From positions 1 to 64,000 of the forward strand of contig NZ_SDLV01000058.1 of the NCBI RefSeq assembly GCF_004916905.1: 64,000 bases of DNA, in the 5' to 3' direction. A program made the position numbers and the translations under genes. This DNA is from Chryseobacterium candidae. GTDB lineage: Bacteria; Bacteroidota; Bacteroidia; Flavobacteriales; Weeksellaceae. The notes under the pieces are model-generated. The model was not told the origin of the DNA and made no database searches. It saw only the letters and a list, made by a program, of their open reading frames with translations. Below, in pieces: positions 45,105-55,461 of the stretch (position 1 is its first letter; every line of letters begins with the position of its first letter).

Positions 45105-46016
45105 ATGCTAAAAGCTGAACATATTAAAAAGACCTATAATGCCGGAAAAAAGGTCGCCCTGGATGATTTTAGCATCCATGTTCCAAAAGGCAGTATCTAT
45201 GGCCTTTTAGGTCCCAACGGAGCCGGAAAAACTTCTTTCATCCGTATCATTAACCAAATTACTCAGGCAGATTCTGGAGAAATCCATATCAATGGTAAAA
45301 AACTGAACCCAGACCATATTAAAGATATTGGCTATATGCCTGAAGAAAGAGGACTGTACAAAAACATGACTGTTGGTGACCAGATCCTCTATTTCGGAGA
45401 ACTGAAGGGAATGAGCAAAAGTGATGCTTTGAACGAAGCTAAAAAATGGTTTGAAAAACTGAACATCGATCAATGGTGGAAGAAAAAGCTTTCCGAACTT
45501 TCTAAGGGAATGGCACAAAAAATACAGTTTGTGGTAACCGTTCTTCACAGACCTCATCTTTTAATTCTTGATGAGCCGTTTTCAGGTTTTGATCCTGTGA
45601 ATGCCAATTTAATCAAAGATCAGATCATCGACCTTAAAAATAACGGAACAACCATCATTCTTTCTACCCACAGAATGGAAAGTGTGGAAGAAATGTGTGA
45701 TTATGTTGCTTTGATTAACAATTCAAAGAAAATTATTGACGGAAGGGTTTTTGATGTAAGGGAAAAATTCAAGAAAAATATTTTTGGGATTACGCTTTCT
45801 GAGGTAAACAGTGATCAGTTTGAAAATTTCAGAAACAAACATGAGATCTTCAACCTATCCAATGAAAATAATCTTGTTTCTTTTGACCTGAAAAATGAAG
45901 AGAGCCAGAATAAAGTTCTTCTGGATCTTGTACAGGTAGGTAAAGTAAGATCATTCGACGAAAGAATTCCCAGTATGAATGAAGTGTTTATTAATGCTGT
46001 AAGTAACCATTCTTAA
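45105..46016 (+). CDS. ABC transporter ATPase (NatA-like)
   Basis: This 303-residue ATPase has Walker A GPNGAGKT, the signature LSKGMAQKIQ, Walker B LLILDEPFSGFDP and switch STHRMES. A DUF4162-type C-terminal domain (from about residue 225) follows. The GYMPEERGLYKNMT segment is typical of NatA/YhaQ-like exporters. It pairs with the permease starting 5 bp downstream. Transport of sodium, an antimicrobial or a lipid is possible; the substrate is not determined. Confidence 0.85.
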   Translation: MLKAEHIKKTYNAGKKVALDDFSIHVPKGSIYGLLGPNGAGKTSFIRIINQITQADSGEIHINGKKLNPDHIKDIGYMPEERGLYKNMTVGDQILYFGELKGMSKSDALNEAKKWFEKLNIDQWWKKKLSELSKGMAQKIQFVVTVLHRPHLLILDEPFSGFDPVNANLIKDQIIDLKNNGTTIILSTHRMESVEEMCDYVALINNSKKIIDGRVFDVREKFKKNIFGITLSEVNSDQFENFRNKHEIFNLSNENNLVSFDLKNEESQNKVLLDLVQVGKVRSFDERIPSMNEVFINAVSNHS

Positions 46017-46020
46017 TTTT

Positions 46021-47331
46021 ATGAATAATATTTTTTTAATTACCAAGAGAGAGTTTCTTACCCAGGTTAAGAAAAAGTCTTTCATCATATTAACCCTTCT
46101 TGCCCCTGTCTTGATTATTGCTTTCGGAGCAGTTGTAGGATTAATGTTTAAAGCGAATGAGTCACACAGTATCATAGAAGTGGTTGATAAAAGCGGATTG
46201 TTTACCAATCAGCTTAAATCTAATGATAAATTAAACTACGTTTTTGTTTCTGCAGCGGATGAAAAGTCCAAGATTAACAATTTAAAAGGAAATGAATCTC
46301 TGGACGGCATCCTGATTCTTCCTGAATTGAAAAATCAGAATTTTGATGGCCTTGAAAAGGAAACCCGACTGATTATCAACAGTAAGATAGGGTTTGATAC
46401 CAAACAACAAATTGTATCTGATATCAGCAATGTTGTCCGAAAAGAAAAAATAAAGCAACTGGGTATTCAGGAAACTCAATTAAATGATCTTGATAAAAAC
46501 TTTACTTTAAAAACCATTAATGTTTCAGATAACAATAAAGAGGATTCTGATCTTGCTTTTGGGGTGAAATCCGGATTAAGTATGGTACTGATGTATGTTA
46601 CTTTTATGTTCATCATTATTTATGGGGTAAGGGTAATGCGAAGTGTGCTTGAAGAGAAAAATAACCGTGTTGTAGAGATCATTATTTCGTCTGTAAAACC
46701 TTTTGAACTGATGATGGGTAAGATCCTGGGAGTAACCATGGTTGCACTGACCCAGTTTTTGATCTGGATTACCATGTCTGTTATAGGTGCATTGGTACTC
46801 AATACAGGCTTTTCTCCTCTTCAGAAGAATATTCCGGGTGGAAATGAAGAGATTGCAAGTAAACTGGATATGGGACAACTTGCGACTCAGATTTCACATA
46901 GTTTGCTGGAGTTGAACTTCCCACTAATCATCTTTGTATTCATCGTATTTTTCCTTTTAGGATATATTTTCTATAGTTCTATTTATGCAGCTATTGGTTC
47001 TGCAGTGGATAACGAAACTGAGACACAGCAGTTTACTTTATTTGCTATTTTACCATTAACATTAGGAATGTATGGGAGTTTTACATTGATGAACAATCCG
47101 GAAGGTCCTTTAGGTTTCTGGTTATCCATCATCCCGTTTACTTCACCGGTTGCCATGATTGCCAGAATTCCGTTCGGGGTTCCTGCATGGCAGATTGCAT
47201 TGTCTATTACATTATTGCTGGCAACCACTATTTTTATGATCTTCCTTGCCGGAAAAATCTACCGTGTAGGGATTTTGATGTATGGGAATAAAGCTACGTT
47301 AAAAGAGCTTTGGAAGTGGATTAAGGGGTAA
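46021..47331 (+). CDS. ABC-2 transporter permease (NatB/YhaP-like)
   Basis: This 436-residue membrane protein has an N-terminal helix (about 20-45), a large extracytoplasmic domain (about 50-180) and five or more C-terminal helices (about 183 onward, with VRVMRSVLEEKNNRVVEII, a hallmark of ABC-2 exporters). It is the partner of the ATPase gene that ends 4 bp upstream, forming a two-gene operon. Its substrate is unknown. Confidence 0.85.
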   Translation: MNNIFLITKREFLTQVKKKSFIILTLLAPVLIIAFGAVVGLMFKANESHSIIEVVDKSGLFTNQLKSNDKLNYVFVSAADEKSKINNLKGNESLDGILILPELKNQNFDGLEKETRLIINSKIGFDTKQQIVSDISNVVRKEKIKQLGIQETQLNDLDKNFTLKTINVSDNNKEDSDLAFGVKSGLSMVLMYVTFMFIIIYGVRVMRSVLEEKNNRVVEIIISSVKPFELMMGKILGVTMVALTQFLIWITMSVIGALVLNTGFSPLQKNIPGGNEEIASKLDMGQLATQISHSLLELNFPLIIFVFIVFFLLGYIFYSSIYAAIGSAVDNETETQQFTLFAILPLTLGMYGSFTLMNNPEGPLGFWLSIIPFTSPVAMIARIPFGVPAWQIALSITLLLATTIFMIFLAGKIYRVGILMYGNKATLKELWKWIKG

Positions 47332-47383
47332 GAAGTAAAAAGGCCAATTGATCAATACATTTATTCTCTTAAGGTTTGTAATA

Positions 47384-47422
47384 AAAAAATCCCGGAAAAA
47401 ATTGAATTTCCGGGATTTTTTA
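47384..47422. terminator. Bidirectional terminator
   Basis: AAAAATCCCGGAAA and TTTCCGGGATTTTT form a 14 bp stem. It separates the ABC operon from the porin gene on the opposite strand and serves both. Confidence 0.92.
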
Positions 47423-47436
47423 TATTCTGAAATATT

Positions 47437-48108
47437 CTATTTGAATATATAGCTTAAAGTAAGTGCAATGACCTGTTCTGATTTTTTCTTATCAGTACCC
47501 TTAGTTTCTTTTTTAAGACCAGGGTAAGTATCACCAAGACCTAAGTCATATTTTACGGCTACTTCAAGTTGTCTTTTGTAGCTATATCCTACACCCAGTC
47601 CAAGTCCCCAGTTAAAGCTCTTCGCCTTACCATTAACGCCTGCCGGCTGGTTAGGATCAGTAACATCCGGATCATAATAAGGTCTGCTTACAGGAGCATC
47701 TTTAACGTTCTGGCTCAGCAAGAAGTTAAATCTAGGTCCTATTAATCCAAAGAATTCTGATTCTGCTTCAGAAAAATATCCTTTGAAGTAAAGAGGCACA
47801 CTCAGGTAGTTATTAGCATATAAAGCGTCATAACCGCTTGCACCTTTAGCATCTTTATCTTTTCCTGTTTCTCCTGCACCATAGTACAGAACTTCAGGCT
47901 GGATAAAGAATTGATTTGCATTTCCTACGGGAATCAATGCCAATGCTCCAGCCTGGAAAGTGTATCTTGGGCCTGAAGGATTGTGAGCGTTCGATACTCT
48001 GGAGTAGTTTAAACCTCCTGTTACTCCAAATCTTGTACTTTTCCACTGCACTTGTGCGAATGATAAAGCAGAGAGCATTAAAGCAGAGGCTAATAAAAGT
48101 TTTTTCAT
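47437..48108 (-). CDS. Outer membrane beta-barrel protein (porin family)
   Basis: This 223-residue protein has a signal peptide (ending ALSFAQ). An eight-strand-like beta-barrel of the OMP_b-brl_2 type follows, with FGVTGGLNYSRVS at the start, NYLSVPLYFKGYF in the middle and VIALTLSYIFK at the end. It is probably an outer membrane structural or small porin protein. It lies downstream of sucD with a 17 bp gap but has no functional link to it; read-through may provide some of its transcription. Confidence 0.8.
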   Translation of the reverse strand: MKKLLLASALMLSALSFAQVQWKSTRFGVTGGLNYSRVSNAHNPSGPRYTFQAGALALIPVGNANQFFIQPEVLYYGAGETGKDKDAKGASGYDALYANNYLSVPLYFKGYFSEAESEFFGLIGPRFNFLLSQNVKDAPVSRPYYDPDVTDPNQPAGVNGKAKSFNWGLGLGVGYSYKRQLEVAVKYDLGLGDTYPGLKKETKGTDKKKSEQVIALTLSYIFK

Positions 48109-48125
48109 ATGTTGTGGGTTTTATA

Positions 48126-48998
48126 TTATCCTAGAATCTTAGCTACTGTAGCACCAATATCAGCAGGAGAATCAACAACGTTGATACCGTTTTCTCTCAT
48201 GATTTCCATTTTAGCCTGAGCTGTATCTTCAGCACCACCTACGATAGCACCTGCGTGTCCCATTGTTCTTCCTTTTGGAGCAGTTTGTCCAGCGATGAAA
48301 CCTACAACCGGTTTAGTAGATCCGCTTGCTTTGTACCATCTTGCAGCTTCAGCTTCAAGACCTCCACCAATTTCACCGATCATTACAACAGCTTCAGTTT
48401 CAGGGTCGTTGATAAATAGCTCCAAAGCTTCTCTTGTAGTTGTTCCAATGATTGGGTCACCACCGATACCGATTGCAGTAGAGATACCGTAACCTGCTCT
48501 TACTACCTGGTCAGCAGCTTCGTATGTAAGTGTTCCTGATTTTGAAACGATCCCTACTTTTCCTTTTTTGAAAACGAAACCTGGCATAATACCAATTTTA
48601 GCTTCTTCAGAAGTAATGATTCCAGGGCAGTTTGGTCCGATTAATCTGCAGTCTCTGTCCGCGATATAAGATTTTACTTTTACCATATCAGCTACAGGAA
48701 TACCTTCAGTAATACATACAATTACTTTGATTCCTGCTTCAGCAGCTTCCATGATAGCGTCTGCTGCGAATGCCGGTGGTACGAAAATGATACTTACGTT
48801 AGCTCCTGCTTTTTCAACCGCGTCAGCTACTGTATTAAATACCGGTTTTCCTAGGTGCTCGCTGCCTCCTTTTCCTGGAGTAACACCACCTACTACGTTT
48901 GTTCCGTATTCAATCATCTGACCAGCGTGGAAAGTTCCTTCGTTCCCTGTAAATCCTTGTACAATTACTTTAGAATCTTTGTTTACTAAAATTGACAT
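48126..48998 (-). CDS. sucD: Succinate-CoA ligase alpha subunit
   Basis: This 290-residue subunit has the CoA-binding segment [15 protein letters not shown], the CoA/phosphate loop [12 protein letters not shown], and the phosphohistidine loop [14 protein letters not shown] near the C-terminus. It forms succinyl-CoA synthetase with SucC in the TCA cycle. sucC is not next to it, which is common in Flavobacteriia. It lies downstream of the second lpxD-like gene. Confidence 0.95.
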   Translation of the reverse strand: MSILVNKDSKVIVQGFTGNEGTFHAGQMIEYGTNVVGGVTPGKGGSEHLGKPVFNTVADAVEKAGANVSIIFVPPAFAADAIMEAAEAGIKVIVCITEGIPVADMVKVKSYIADRDCRLIGPNCPGIITSEEAKIGIMPGFVFKKGKVGIVSKSGTLTYEAADQVVRAGYGISTAIGIGGDPIIGTTTREALELFINDPETEAVVMIGEIGGGLEAEAARWYKASGSTKPVVGFIAGQTAPKGRTMGHAGAIVGGAEDTAQAKMEIMRENGINVVDSPADIGATVAKILG

Positions 48999-49040
48999 TT
49001 TATTGTTGTTTTAATTTATTTATTATTTTATTAATGCTCA

Positions 49041-49048
49041 CAAATTTA
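49041..49048 (-). promoter_or_regulatory. -7 box ahead of sucD
   Basis: On the minus strand TAAATTTG matches TAnnTTTG and ends 42 bp before the sucD ATG. No clear -33 is visible, so sucD may have its own start in addition to read-through. Confidence 0.4.
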
Positions 49049-49088
49049 CTTAAATTTCTTTGATTTTGGATAAAACCTTTGGAATTGT

Positions 49089-49991
49089 TTATTTGAGATT
49101 TCTCAGTTTTACTTCTTTTTTCAGATAAGTTTTAAAATCTTCTGCAAACATCCCGATATAGGTTCCTTTTTCAAGATCTCTGTTCACCCCTGTTTTTCCT
49201 AAAAGTACTGATCCTGACTCTATTTTGTTACCGGAAGCAATTCCTACCTGTCCCCATAATGTCACCTCATCTCCAATGATACAACATCCCGCAATTCCTA
49301 CCTGAGAAGCAATCAGACATTTTTTCCCGATAACGGTATCATGTCCGATCTGAATCTGGTTATCCAAAACGGAACCTTCTCCAATGATGGTAGAGTCTGT
49401 AACGCCCCTGTCAATGGTACAGCCGTTACCGATCTCCACATTGTTTTCAATGATAACATTTCCCACAGAAATCAGACGATCAAAATTTCCATTTAATTTT
49501 CTGTAATAAAATGCATCACCTCCTAACACTGTATTGGACTGGATAATGACGTTATCACCAATTTCCGTACGGTCACCGATTACAACATTAGGGAAGATAA
49601 GGGTATTTTTCCCGATTTTCACATTATTTCCTATCACTGCTGAAGAGTGAATCTTTGTACCCTCTCCTATTTCCACGTCGTGAAGTTCTTCCGTGAAATT
49701 ATAGATTCTGGTAAAATGGGTATTGATTTTATTAAAGTCTCTGAAAGGATCATCAGAAACCAAAAGTGCCTTGCCTTCCGGACAGTCTACTTCTTTATCA
49801 ATTAAAATAATAGTGGCTGCAGAGTTTAATGCTTTGTCATAATATTTAGGGTGATTCACAAATACGATATCACCTGGTTTTACCATGTGAATTTCATTGG
49901 TGCCCAATACTTCAAAATCTTCCGGCCCTACAAATGCTGAGCCTATTAAATCTGCAATCGTTTTAAGCTTTTGCGGAGAATGGAATCTCAT
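49089..49991 (-). CDS. LpxD-like N-acyltransferase, second paralog
   Basis: This 300-residue protein starts at the ATG at 49991 ([17 protein letters not shown]). An N-terminal LpxD-like domain is followed by a left-handed beta-helix with many hexapeptide repeats (from about residue 95: [20 protein letters not shown] and following). The catalytic His region reads [19 protein letters not shown]. It resembles UDP-3-O-(3-hydroxymyristoyl)glucosamine N-acyltransferase but is diverged from the canonical lpxD at 52896. It could acylate another sugar nucleotide. It shares the lipid A operon. Confidence 0.8.
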   Translation of the reverse strand: MRFHSPQKLKTIADLIGSAFVGPEDFEVLGTNEIHMVKPGDIVFVNHPKYYDKALNSAATIILIDKEVDCPEGKALLVSDDPFRDFNKINTHFTRIYNFTEELHDVEIGEGTKIHSSAVIGNNVKIGKNTLIFPNVVIGDRTEIGDNVIIQSNTVLGGDAFYYRKLNGNFDRLISVGNVIIENNVEIGNGCTIDRGVTDSTIIGEGSVLDNQIQIGHDTVIGKKCLIASQVGIAGCCIIGDEVTLWGQVGIASGNKIESGSVLLGKTGVNRDLEKGTYIGMFAEDFKTYLKKEVKLRNLK

Positions 49992-50058
49992 AACAATAGA
50001 TTTTCTTATAAAACAAAATTCGGAGTGCTGATGCAAACCGAATTTATGTAAATTTTAT

Positions 50059-50625
50059 TTATTCTTTTACTCTTTCTAAGTAGCTGCCGTCTTCAGTGCT
50101 TACTTTAATTCTGTCTCCCGGTTCAATGAACAAAGGAACCATTACTCTTGCTCCTGTTTCAACGATTGCGTTTTTAAGGGCATTGGTTGCCGTGTTTCCT
50201 TTTACACCCGGATCAGCTTCGATAACATCAAGGTATACTGATTGTGGAAGTTCAGCAGAAAGTGGAGTTTCATCAGCCTCTTTCAAAATGATGGTTACTT
50301 CTTCACCAGCTTTCATAAACTGAGAGTTCTCAATCATTTCTTTATTGATGTATAGCTGAGAAAAGTCATCATTGTTCATGAAGTGGAATCCGTTTTCATC
50401 ATCATACAGATACTGGAATTTTCTGGTGATTACTTTTACTTCATCAATTTTGTGTCCTGCAGAGAAAGTATTATCAATTACTTTACCGTTAGTCACAGAT
50501 TTTAATTTTGTTCTTACGAAAGCAGGTCCTTTTCCTGGTTTTACATGAAGAAACTCGATTACTTTAAAAATATCGTTGCTATACTCGATGCAAAGACCTT
50601 TTCTGATATCGTTACTTGTTGCCAT
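50059..50625 (-). CDS. efp: Elongation factor P
   Basis: This 188-residue translation factor rescues ribosomes stalled at polyproline. The KOW-like N-domain has the tip loop HVKPGKGPAF, where Lys (PGK) is the usual modified residue. OB domains 2 and 3 follow, ending PGDRIKVSTEDGSYLERV. It sits inside the lipid A operon between lpxA and the second lpxD-like gene, an arrangement seen in other Flavobacteriia. Confidence 0.95.
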   Translation of the reverse strand: MATSNDIRKGLCIEYSNDIFKVIEFLHVKPGKGPAFVRTKLKSVTNGKVIDNTFSAGHKIDEVKVITRKFQYLYDDENGFHFMNNDDFSQLYINKEMIENSQFMKAGEEVTIILKEADETPLSAELPQSVYLDVIEADPGVKGNTATNALKNAIVETGARVMVPLFIEPGDRIKVSTEDGSYLERVKE

Positions 50626-50710
50626 TAATATATATTATCTTTTTTTACTTAAATTGTATTGGCTGGCAAGCAAACAGGCAGATTTGCAAATTTGCTTTTT
50701 AGCATTTCTC

Positions 50711-51505
50711 TTAATTACTCTCTTTACCGGTTCCGTACCCTTTTACGATACCTCTTGGTGAGTTTTGAATAAACTGTAAGATTTCATCTCTTTCAGCCGT
50801 TGGAAGCATTTCTTTTTCAATATGGGAAATAGCCTGGGAAACGTTCATTTTCATCTGGAAGATGGCTCTGTAGATTTTCTGGATTTCAAAGATCTTTTCA
50901 TTCGTAAATCCTCTTCTTCTTAAACCCACAGAATTAATACCAGCATAAGACATAGGCTCTCTTGCTACTTTTACGTAAGGCGGAATATCTTTTCTTACCA
51001 GAGTACCTCCGGAAATCATGACATGTTTTCCGATTTTACCAAATTGGTGAACTGCTGACAGACCTCCCATTACGGTATAATCACCAATTTCCACATGTCC
51101 CGCAATACCACAACCGTTTACAATGATAACGTGATCTCCAATAACGCAATCATGGGCAATATGCGAAGTAGCCATAATAAGGCAGTTCGCTCCTATTTTA
51201 GTATATCCCAAAGCCTTTGTCCCTCTGTTTACGGTAACACACTCTCTGATTGTTGTGTCATCACCGATAATTACCTGGGTATCTTCACCATCAAATTTCA
51301 GATCCTGAGGAATTGCAGATATTACGGTACCGGGAAAAATCCTACAGTTTTTTCCTATTCTTGCGCCATCCATAATGGTTACATTAGGACCAATCCATGT
51401 TCCTTCTCCTATTTCTACATCCCCTGCAATGGTAGTGAAAGGTTCTACGATTACATTTTTGCTGATTTTCGCACGTTTATCAACGGCTGCTAATTGATGA
51501 ATCAT
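50711..51505 (-). CDS. lpxA: UDP-N-acetylglucosamine acyltransferase
   Basis: This 264-residue enzyme transfers a 3-hydroxyacyl group from ACP to UDP-GlcNAc, the first step of lipid A synthesis. It has the hexapeptide left-handed beta-helix ([20 protein letters not shown]), the catalytic His in SHIAHDCVIGDHV and the C-terminal helical bundle. The start directly abuts the stop codon of lpxC/fabZ with no spacer, so translation is coupled. Confidence 0.95.
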   Translation of the reverse strand: MIHQLAAVDKRAKISKNVIVEPFTTIAGDVEIGEGTWIGPNVTIMDGARIGKNCRIFPGTVISAIPQDLKFDGEDTQVIIGDDTTIRECVTVNRGTKALGYTKIGANCLIMATSHIAHDCVIGDHVIIVNGCGIAGHVEIGDYTVMGGLSAVHQFGKIGKHVMISGGTLVRKDIPPYVKVAREPMSYAGINSVGLRRRGFTNEKIFEIQKIYRAIFQMKMNVSQAISHIEKEMLPTAERDEILQFIQNSPRGIVKGYGTGKESN

Positions 51506-52903
51506 TTAATCAACTTTATTTTTTGCGACTTGAGCCATAAGCTCTGCTTCTACTGCTACTGCATCTCCTACATATCCATACCCCTGCATATGCACAATTC
51601 CTCTTCTGATAGGCTCAATCAATTCAATTTTGAATATAAGTGTATCTCCTGGAATTACTTTTCTCTTGAATTTCACCTTATCAATTTTGATGAAATAAGT
51701 AGAATAGTTTTCAGGATCCGGAACGCTTGCCAATACAAGAATTCCTCCTGTCTGTGCTAATGCTTCTACCTGAAGAACTCCAGGCATTACAGGTTCTTTA
51801 GGGAAGTGTCCCACGAAGAAAGGTTCGTTCATTGTTACATTTTTCAAACCTACAACGTGAGAGTCTGAAAGTTCAAGAACCTTATCAATCAATAAGAACG
51901 GAGGTCTGTGAGGCATAAGCTTCATAATTCCGTTGATATCGAATACTGGTTCTTTTGTCAGGTCAAAATCCGGAACGTTTTTCTTTTTCTGCAATTTCCA
52001 CTGGCGGTTTAGTTTTTTTGCAAACTGGGTATTCACATAGTGTCCCGGTTTGTTGGCTATAACTTTACCTTTTATTTTTACTCCTGCCAGAGCAAGGTCA
52101 CCAATTACATCCAGTAATTTGTGTCTCGCTGCTTCGTTAGGATAGTTTAAATTAAGATTATCAAGAATACCGTTTGGTCTGATGGATACATTATCTTTTC
52201 CAAAGGCTTTCTTTAATTTTTCTGTTGTTTCAGGAGTAAGATCTTTATCTACATATACAATTGCATTGGAAATATCTCCACCTTTGATCAAACCATGATC
52301 TAAAAGCATTTCCAATTCATGCAGGAAGCTGAATGTTCTTGCTGATGAGATTTCGTCTTTAAATTCTGAAATATTTTTAAGAGTAGCATTCTGAGTACCT
52401 AATACTTTAGTCCCAAAATCTACCATAGTAGTAACTTCGTAAGTATCTGAAGGAATGATGGTGATTTCCGAACCTGTAGCCGGATCACTGTACGTAAGAA
52501 CTTCTTTTACCACAAGATATTCTCTTGCAATGGTTTGTTCTGCTACTCCAACACTTTCGATTGCTTCCACAAAGTATTTTGAGGATCCATCCAAAATAGG
52601 AGGTTCAGAGGCATCCATTTCTAAAATTGCATTATCAATATCGCAGCCAACAAGGGCAGCCAAAAGATGTTCGCAAGTGGTAATTTTTACGCCTAATTTT
52701 TCTAATGTAGTTCCTCTTTCAGTTGCTACAACATAATTTACATCAGCTTCTACCTGAGGATGTCCCTCCAAGTCTGTTCTTACAAATACAAAACCTGTAT
52801 TTTCTTTAGCAGGTTTAATGGTCAGTTTTACTTCTTTACCCGTATGAAGGCCAATTCCAGAAAGAGTTACCTCTTGCTGAAGTGTTTTTTGCATATCACT
52901 CAT
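51506..52903 (-). CDS. lpxC-fabZ: Bifunctional LpxC deacetylase / FabZ dehydratase
   Basis: From the ATG at 52903 ([12 protein letters not shown]) the protein has 465 residues. Residues 1-300 are LpxC, the zinc deacetylase of lipid A synthesis, with zinc ligands His79 ([11 protein letters not shown]), His261 and Asp265 ([10 protein letters not shown]). Residues about 320-465 are FabZ, the 3-hydroxyacyl-ACP dehydratase, with His366 and Glu380 ([19 protein letters not shown]). This fusion is characteristic of Bacteroidota. The start overlaps the end of lpxD by 8 bp. Confidence 0.95.
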   Translation of the reverse strand: MSDMQKTLQQEVTLSGIGLHTGKEVKLTIKPAKENTGFVFVRTDLEGHPQVEADVNYVVATERGTTLEKLGVKITTCEHLLAALVGCDIDNAILEMDASEPPILDGSSKYFVEAIESVGVAEQTIAREYLVVKEVLTYSDPATGSEITIIPSDTYEVTTMVDFGTKVLGTQNATLKNISEFKDEISSARTFSFLHELEMLLDHGLIKGGDISNAIVYVDKDLTPETTEKLKKAFGKDNVSIRPNGILDNLNLNYPNEAARHKLLDVIGDLALAGVKIKGKVIANKPGHYVNTQFAKKLNRQWKLQKKKNVPDFDLTKEPVFDINGIMKLMPHRPPFLLIDKVLELSDSHVVGLKNVTMNEPFFVGHFPKEPVMPGVLQVEALAQTGGILVLASVPDPENYSTYFIKIDKVKFKRKVIPGDTLIFKIELIEPIRRGIVHMQGYGYVGDAVAVEAELMAQVAKNKVD

Positions 52904-53927
52904 TAGTATTATCTTTTGAGTTATTCTCAAGATTATTTATTCTGTTTACTATTCCAGGTAAGTTCCTGAAATGAACATAACTCCTTAAATAGTCATTGTA
53001 ACTGATTGCGGGTGAACCATACAATGTTTCTCTGTCATTAACACTGGAATTCACGCCACTCTGAGCCTGAATTTTCACCTGATTTCCTATTTTGATATGT
53101 CCTACAACGCCTACCTGGCCACCAATCTGGTTCCAGTCACCGATAGTTGTAGAACCAGCAATTCCTGCTTGTGCAGCAATTACGTTGTTCTGACCAATTT
53201 TCACATTGTGGGCAATCTGAATCAAATTGTCAATTTTGGTTCCTTTTCCGATGACAGTAGAGCCAATGGTAGCTCTGTCAATACTGCAATTTGAACCAAT
53301 TTCTACATCGTCTTCAATAATTACATTTCCAAGCTGTGGTATTTTTTTGAAGCCTTCAGCTGTTGGCTGGAAACCAAAACCATCACCTCCGATTACGGTA
53401 TTGGAATGAATTACACAGTTATCCCCAACAATACAGTAGTCGTAAATTCTGGCACCACTGTCTATCTTACAGTTTTTACCAATTTTCACTCCTTTTCCTA
53501 TATATACATGTGGATAGATCTGTGATCCTTCCCCTATCTTAGCTTTCTCGGAAACATAAGTAAATGCTCCGATATAGGCTTTATCACCTATGACCGCTGA
53601 GTCATGAATAGATGAACCATTCTCAATACCTTCTTTTCTTCCCTGCATTTCCTGATATAAATTCATCAGAATCTGAAAAGAAAGATAGGCATCCTTTACA
53701 ACGATTAAGGTAGGGTTATAATGATTTTTCTCCAGAAGTTTTTCCGAAACGATGATAACAGAGCATTTTGAGCTGTCCAAAAAATGAGAAAACCGATCTT
53801 GTGCTATAAAAGAAAGATGTCCTGATTCCCCATTTTCAATTGGTGAAACTCCCGTAATAAGTGCGTTCTCGTCACCTATTATTTTTCCGTCAATAAAACT
53901 TGCAATTTGCGAAGCTGTAAATTCCAT
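52896..53927 (-). CDS. lpxD: UDP-3-O-acylglucosamine N-acyltransferase
   Basis: From the ATG at 53927 ([14 protein letters not shown]) the protein has 343 residues; the TTG further upstream is part of the promoter. An N-terminal uridine-binding domain (1-100) precedes a long hexapeptide beta-helix (from about 108) with the catalytic His segment [16 protein letters not shown]. It adds the second 3-hydroxyacyl chain in lipid A synthesis. It is the first gene of the lpxD-lpxC/fabZ-lpxA run, with a consensus promoter 6 bp before the ATG. Confidence 0.95.
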   Translation of the reverse strand: MEFTASQIASFIDGKIIGDENALITGVSPIENGESGHLSFIAQDRFSHFLDSSKCSVIIVSEKLLEKNHYNPTLIVVKDAYLSFQILMNLYQEMQGRKEGIENGSSIHDSAVIGDKAYIGAFTYVSEKAKIGEGSQIYPHVYIGKGVKIGKNCKIDSGARIYDYCIVGDNCVIHSNTVIGGDGFGFQPTAEGFKKIPQLGNVIIEDDVEIGSNCSIDRATIGSTVIGKGTKIDNLIQIAHNVKIGQNNVIAAQAGIAGSTTIGDWNQIGGQVGVVGHIKIGNQVKIQAQSGVNSSVNDRETLYGSPAISYNDYLRSYVHFRNLPGIVNRINNLENNSKDNTNE

Positions 53928-53933
53928 ATTCTG

Positions 53934-53962
53934 CAAAGATAAGAAATTCTATAATTTGCAAA
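53934..53962 (-). promoter_or_regulatory. Promoter of the lipid A operon
   Basis: On the minus strand TTTG (53959-53962), a 17 bp spacer, then TATCTTTG (53934-53941) match the Bacteroidota -33/-7 consensus exactly. The box ends only 6 bp before the lpxD ATG, so the mRNA should start at or close to the start codon. Confidence 0.7.
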
Positions 53963-53998
53963 CATGTTTTAGTTTCAGATCGTAAATTTTAATATTCT

Positions 53999-55225
53999 TT
54001 AAGAGTCCAGTATGGAGATATCTCTTGGAAACATAAGGATATAGCGGGTTGTTTTATTTACAATCAACCCTGATAAAAGCTGATCTTCCGACTCATGCAG
54101 CCTTGTTCTCCTGCCATTTTTATGCAGTAAATAGATGGGTTGTTTCTCTGCATGATAAGGCAGTAATCTTCTTTTAATTTCATGAACCAATTCATTACCA
54201 TTATCAATTCCGAAAAGTTCATTGCTCTTTTTTATTTTTTCTTTAATTATTTCCTGGTCAAATGGATGTGATGAAATAATGGTTTTAGGCAGATTTCTCT
54301 GAATTACACATTGACACCAATACGACAAAACAAAGTCATCCGAATTCTGCCATTCTTTCATTGCCTGGATCACATCATTGTCATCAAGTTTTGTAAATCG
54401 CTCTATATCTTCATCCGTTGCAGCACTCTTTTCACGGTATAAGAAATATTGCAGATTATCCGTTGCGGGAAGTTTTGCTCCCTGAGAAATCAGATACTTT
54501 GCTCTTTCAAGGATTTTCACCAAAAGAAACTCTGCCAAAGCTGAAGTTTTATGATAATATACCTGCCAGTACATAAACATTCTGGCCGTAAGGAAATTTT
54601 CAATGGAATAAATCCCTTTTGCATCAATTACCAGTTCGCCTTCTTCACAGACATTCATCATAGAAATAATTCTCTGCGTATTAATATTTCCTTCAGACAC
54701 TCCTGTAAAAAAGCTGTCTCTTTTAAGATAGTCCAAACGGTCAACATCCAATTGGGAAGAGATCAGTTGATTGAAAAATTTTCTGTGATATTTCCCCTGG
54801 AACATTTCAATAGCCATTGAAAGCTGACCTTCAAATTCTTCATTTAGTTTATTCATCAATAATAAAGAAAGGTTTTCATGATGCCAGTCATCCATCAGCA
54901 TACTTTCCAGCGCATGTGAAAACGGACCATGACCAATATCATGCATCAGAATGGCCAGCATCGCTCCTTTTTCTTCTTCCTCAGAAATTTTCACTCCTTT
55001 CTGCTTCAATGTTTCCAGCGCGGTAAACATCAGATGCATTGCTCCAAGAGCATGGTGAAACCTTGTATGGGTAGCCCCTGGAAATATCAGGTTCAAAAGC
55101 CCGGTCTGCCCGATTCTTCTTAATCTCTGAAAGTAGGGATGCTCAATGATATCAAATAAAATTTCGTGTGGTATTTTTATAAATCCGTGAACGGGATCGT
55201 TGATGATTTTTAGCTTATTCTGCAT
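53999..55225 (-). CDS. HD-domain phosphohydrolase (dGTPase-like)
   Basis: From the ATG at 55225 (MQNKLKIINDPVHGFI) the protein has 408 residues. It carries an HD-domain metal site: His in FPGATHTRFHHALGA, the HD pair in LMHDIGHGPFSHALE, and a later Asp (SSQLDVDRLDYLKRD). This is the SAMHD1/YdhJ-like group, whose members hydrolyse dNTPs. The nucleotide specificity is not clear. It lies 71 bp upstream of lpxD on the same strand with a TAACTTTG box before it. Confidence 0.88.
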   Translation of the reverse strand: MQNKLKIINDPVHGFIKIPHEILFDIIEHPYFQRLRRIGQTGLLNLIFPGATHTRFHHALGAMHLMFTALETLKQKGVKISEEEEKGAMLAILMHDIGHGPFSHALESMLMDDWHHENLSLLLMNKLNEEFEGQLSMAIEMFQGKYHRKFFNQLISSQLDVDRLDYLKRDSFFTGVSEGNINTQRIISMMNVCEEGELVIDAKGIYSIENFLTARMFMYWQVYYHKTSALAEFLLVKILERAKYLISQGAKLPATDNLQYFLYREKSAATDEDIERFTKLDDNDVIQAMKEWQNSDDFVLSYWCQCVIQRNLPKTIISSHPFDQEIIKEKIKKSNELFGIDNGNELVHEIKRRLLPYHAEKQPIYLLHKNGRRTRLHESEDQLLSGLIVNKTTRYILMFPRDISILDS

Positions 55226-55246
55226 TGAAACGTCAGTATTAGTAAA

Positions 55247-55254
55247 CAAAGTTA
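55247..55254 (-). promoter_or_regulatory. -7 box of the HD-domain gene
   Basis: On the minus strand TAACTTTG matches TAnnTTTG and ends 21 bp before the ATG at 55225. No clear -33 motif was found. Confidence 0.45.
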
Positions 55255-55407
55255 GGCATTTTAAAGTTTAGCCTTTCATTAAATTACTATTAAAATATTG
55301 GCATAAGCCGTTGATCTACCCAATATTCTCATCAAAAACATCATCATATCAATTGTAGAAATTTTCTTCCGGATATTTTTTTTCAATTCAATATTTTTTG
55401 AAAACCT

Positions 55408-55439
55408 TTTGCGTCTGTTATATTAAAGGATTATCTTTG
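55408..55439 (+). promoter_or_regulatory. Promoter of the S41 peptidase gene
   Basis: TTTG at 55408-55411, a 20 bp spacer, then TATCTTTG at 55432-55439 fit the -33/-7 consensus. The ATG at 55462 gives a leader of about 15 bp. Confidence 0.7.
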
Positions 55440-55461
55440 AGAGAAAACGCTACAACCTTTA

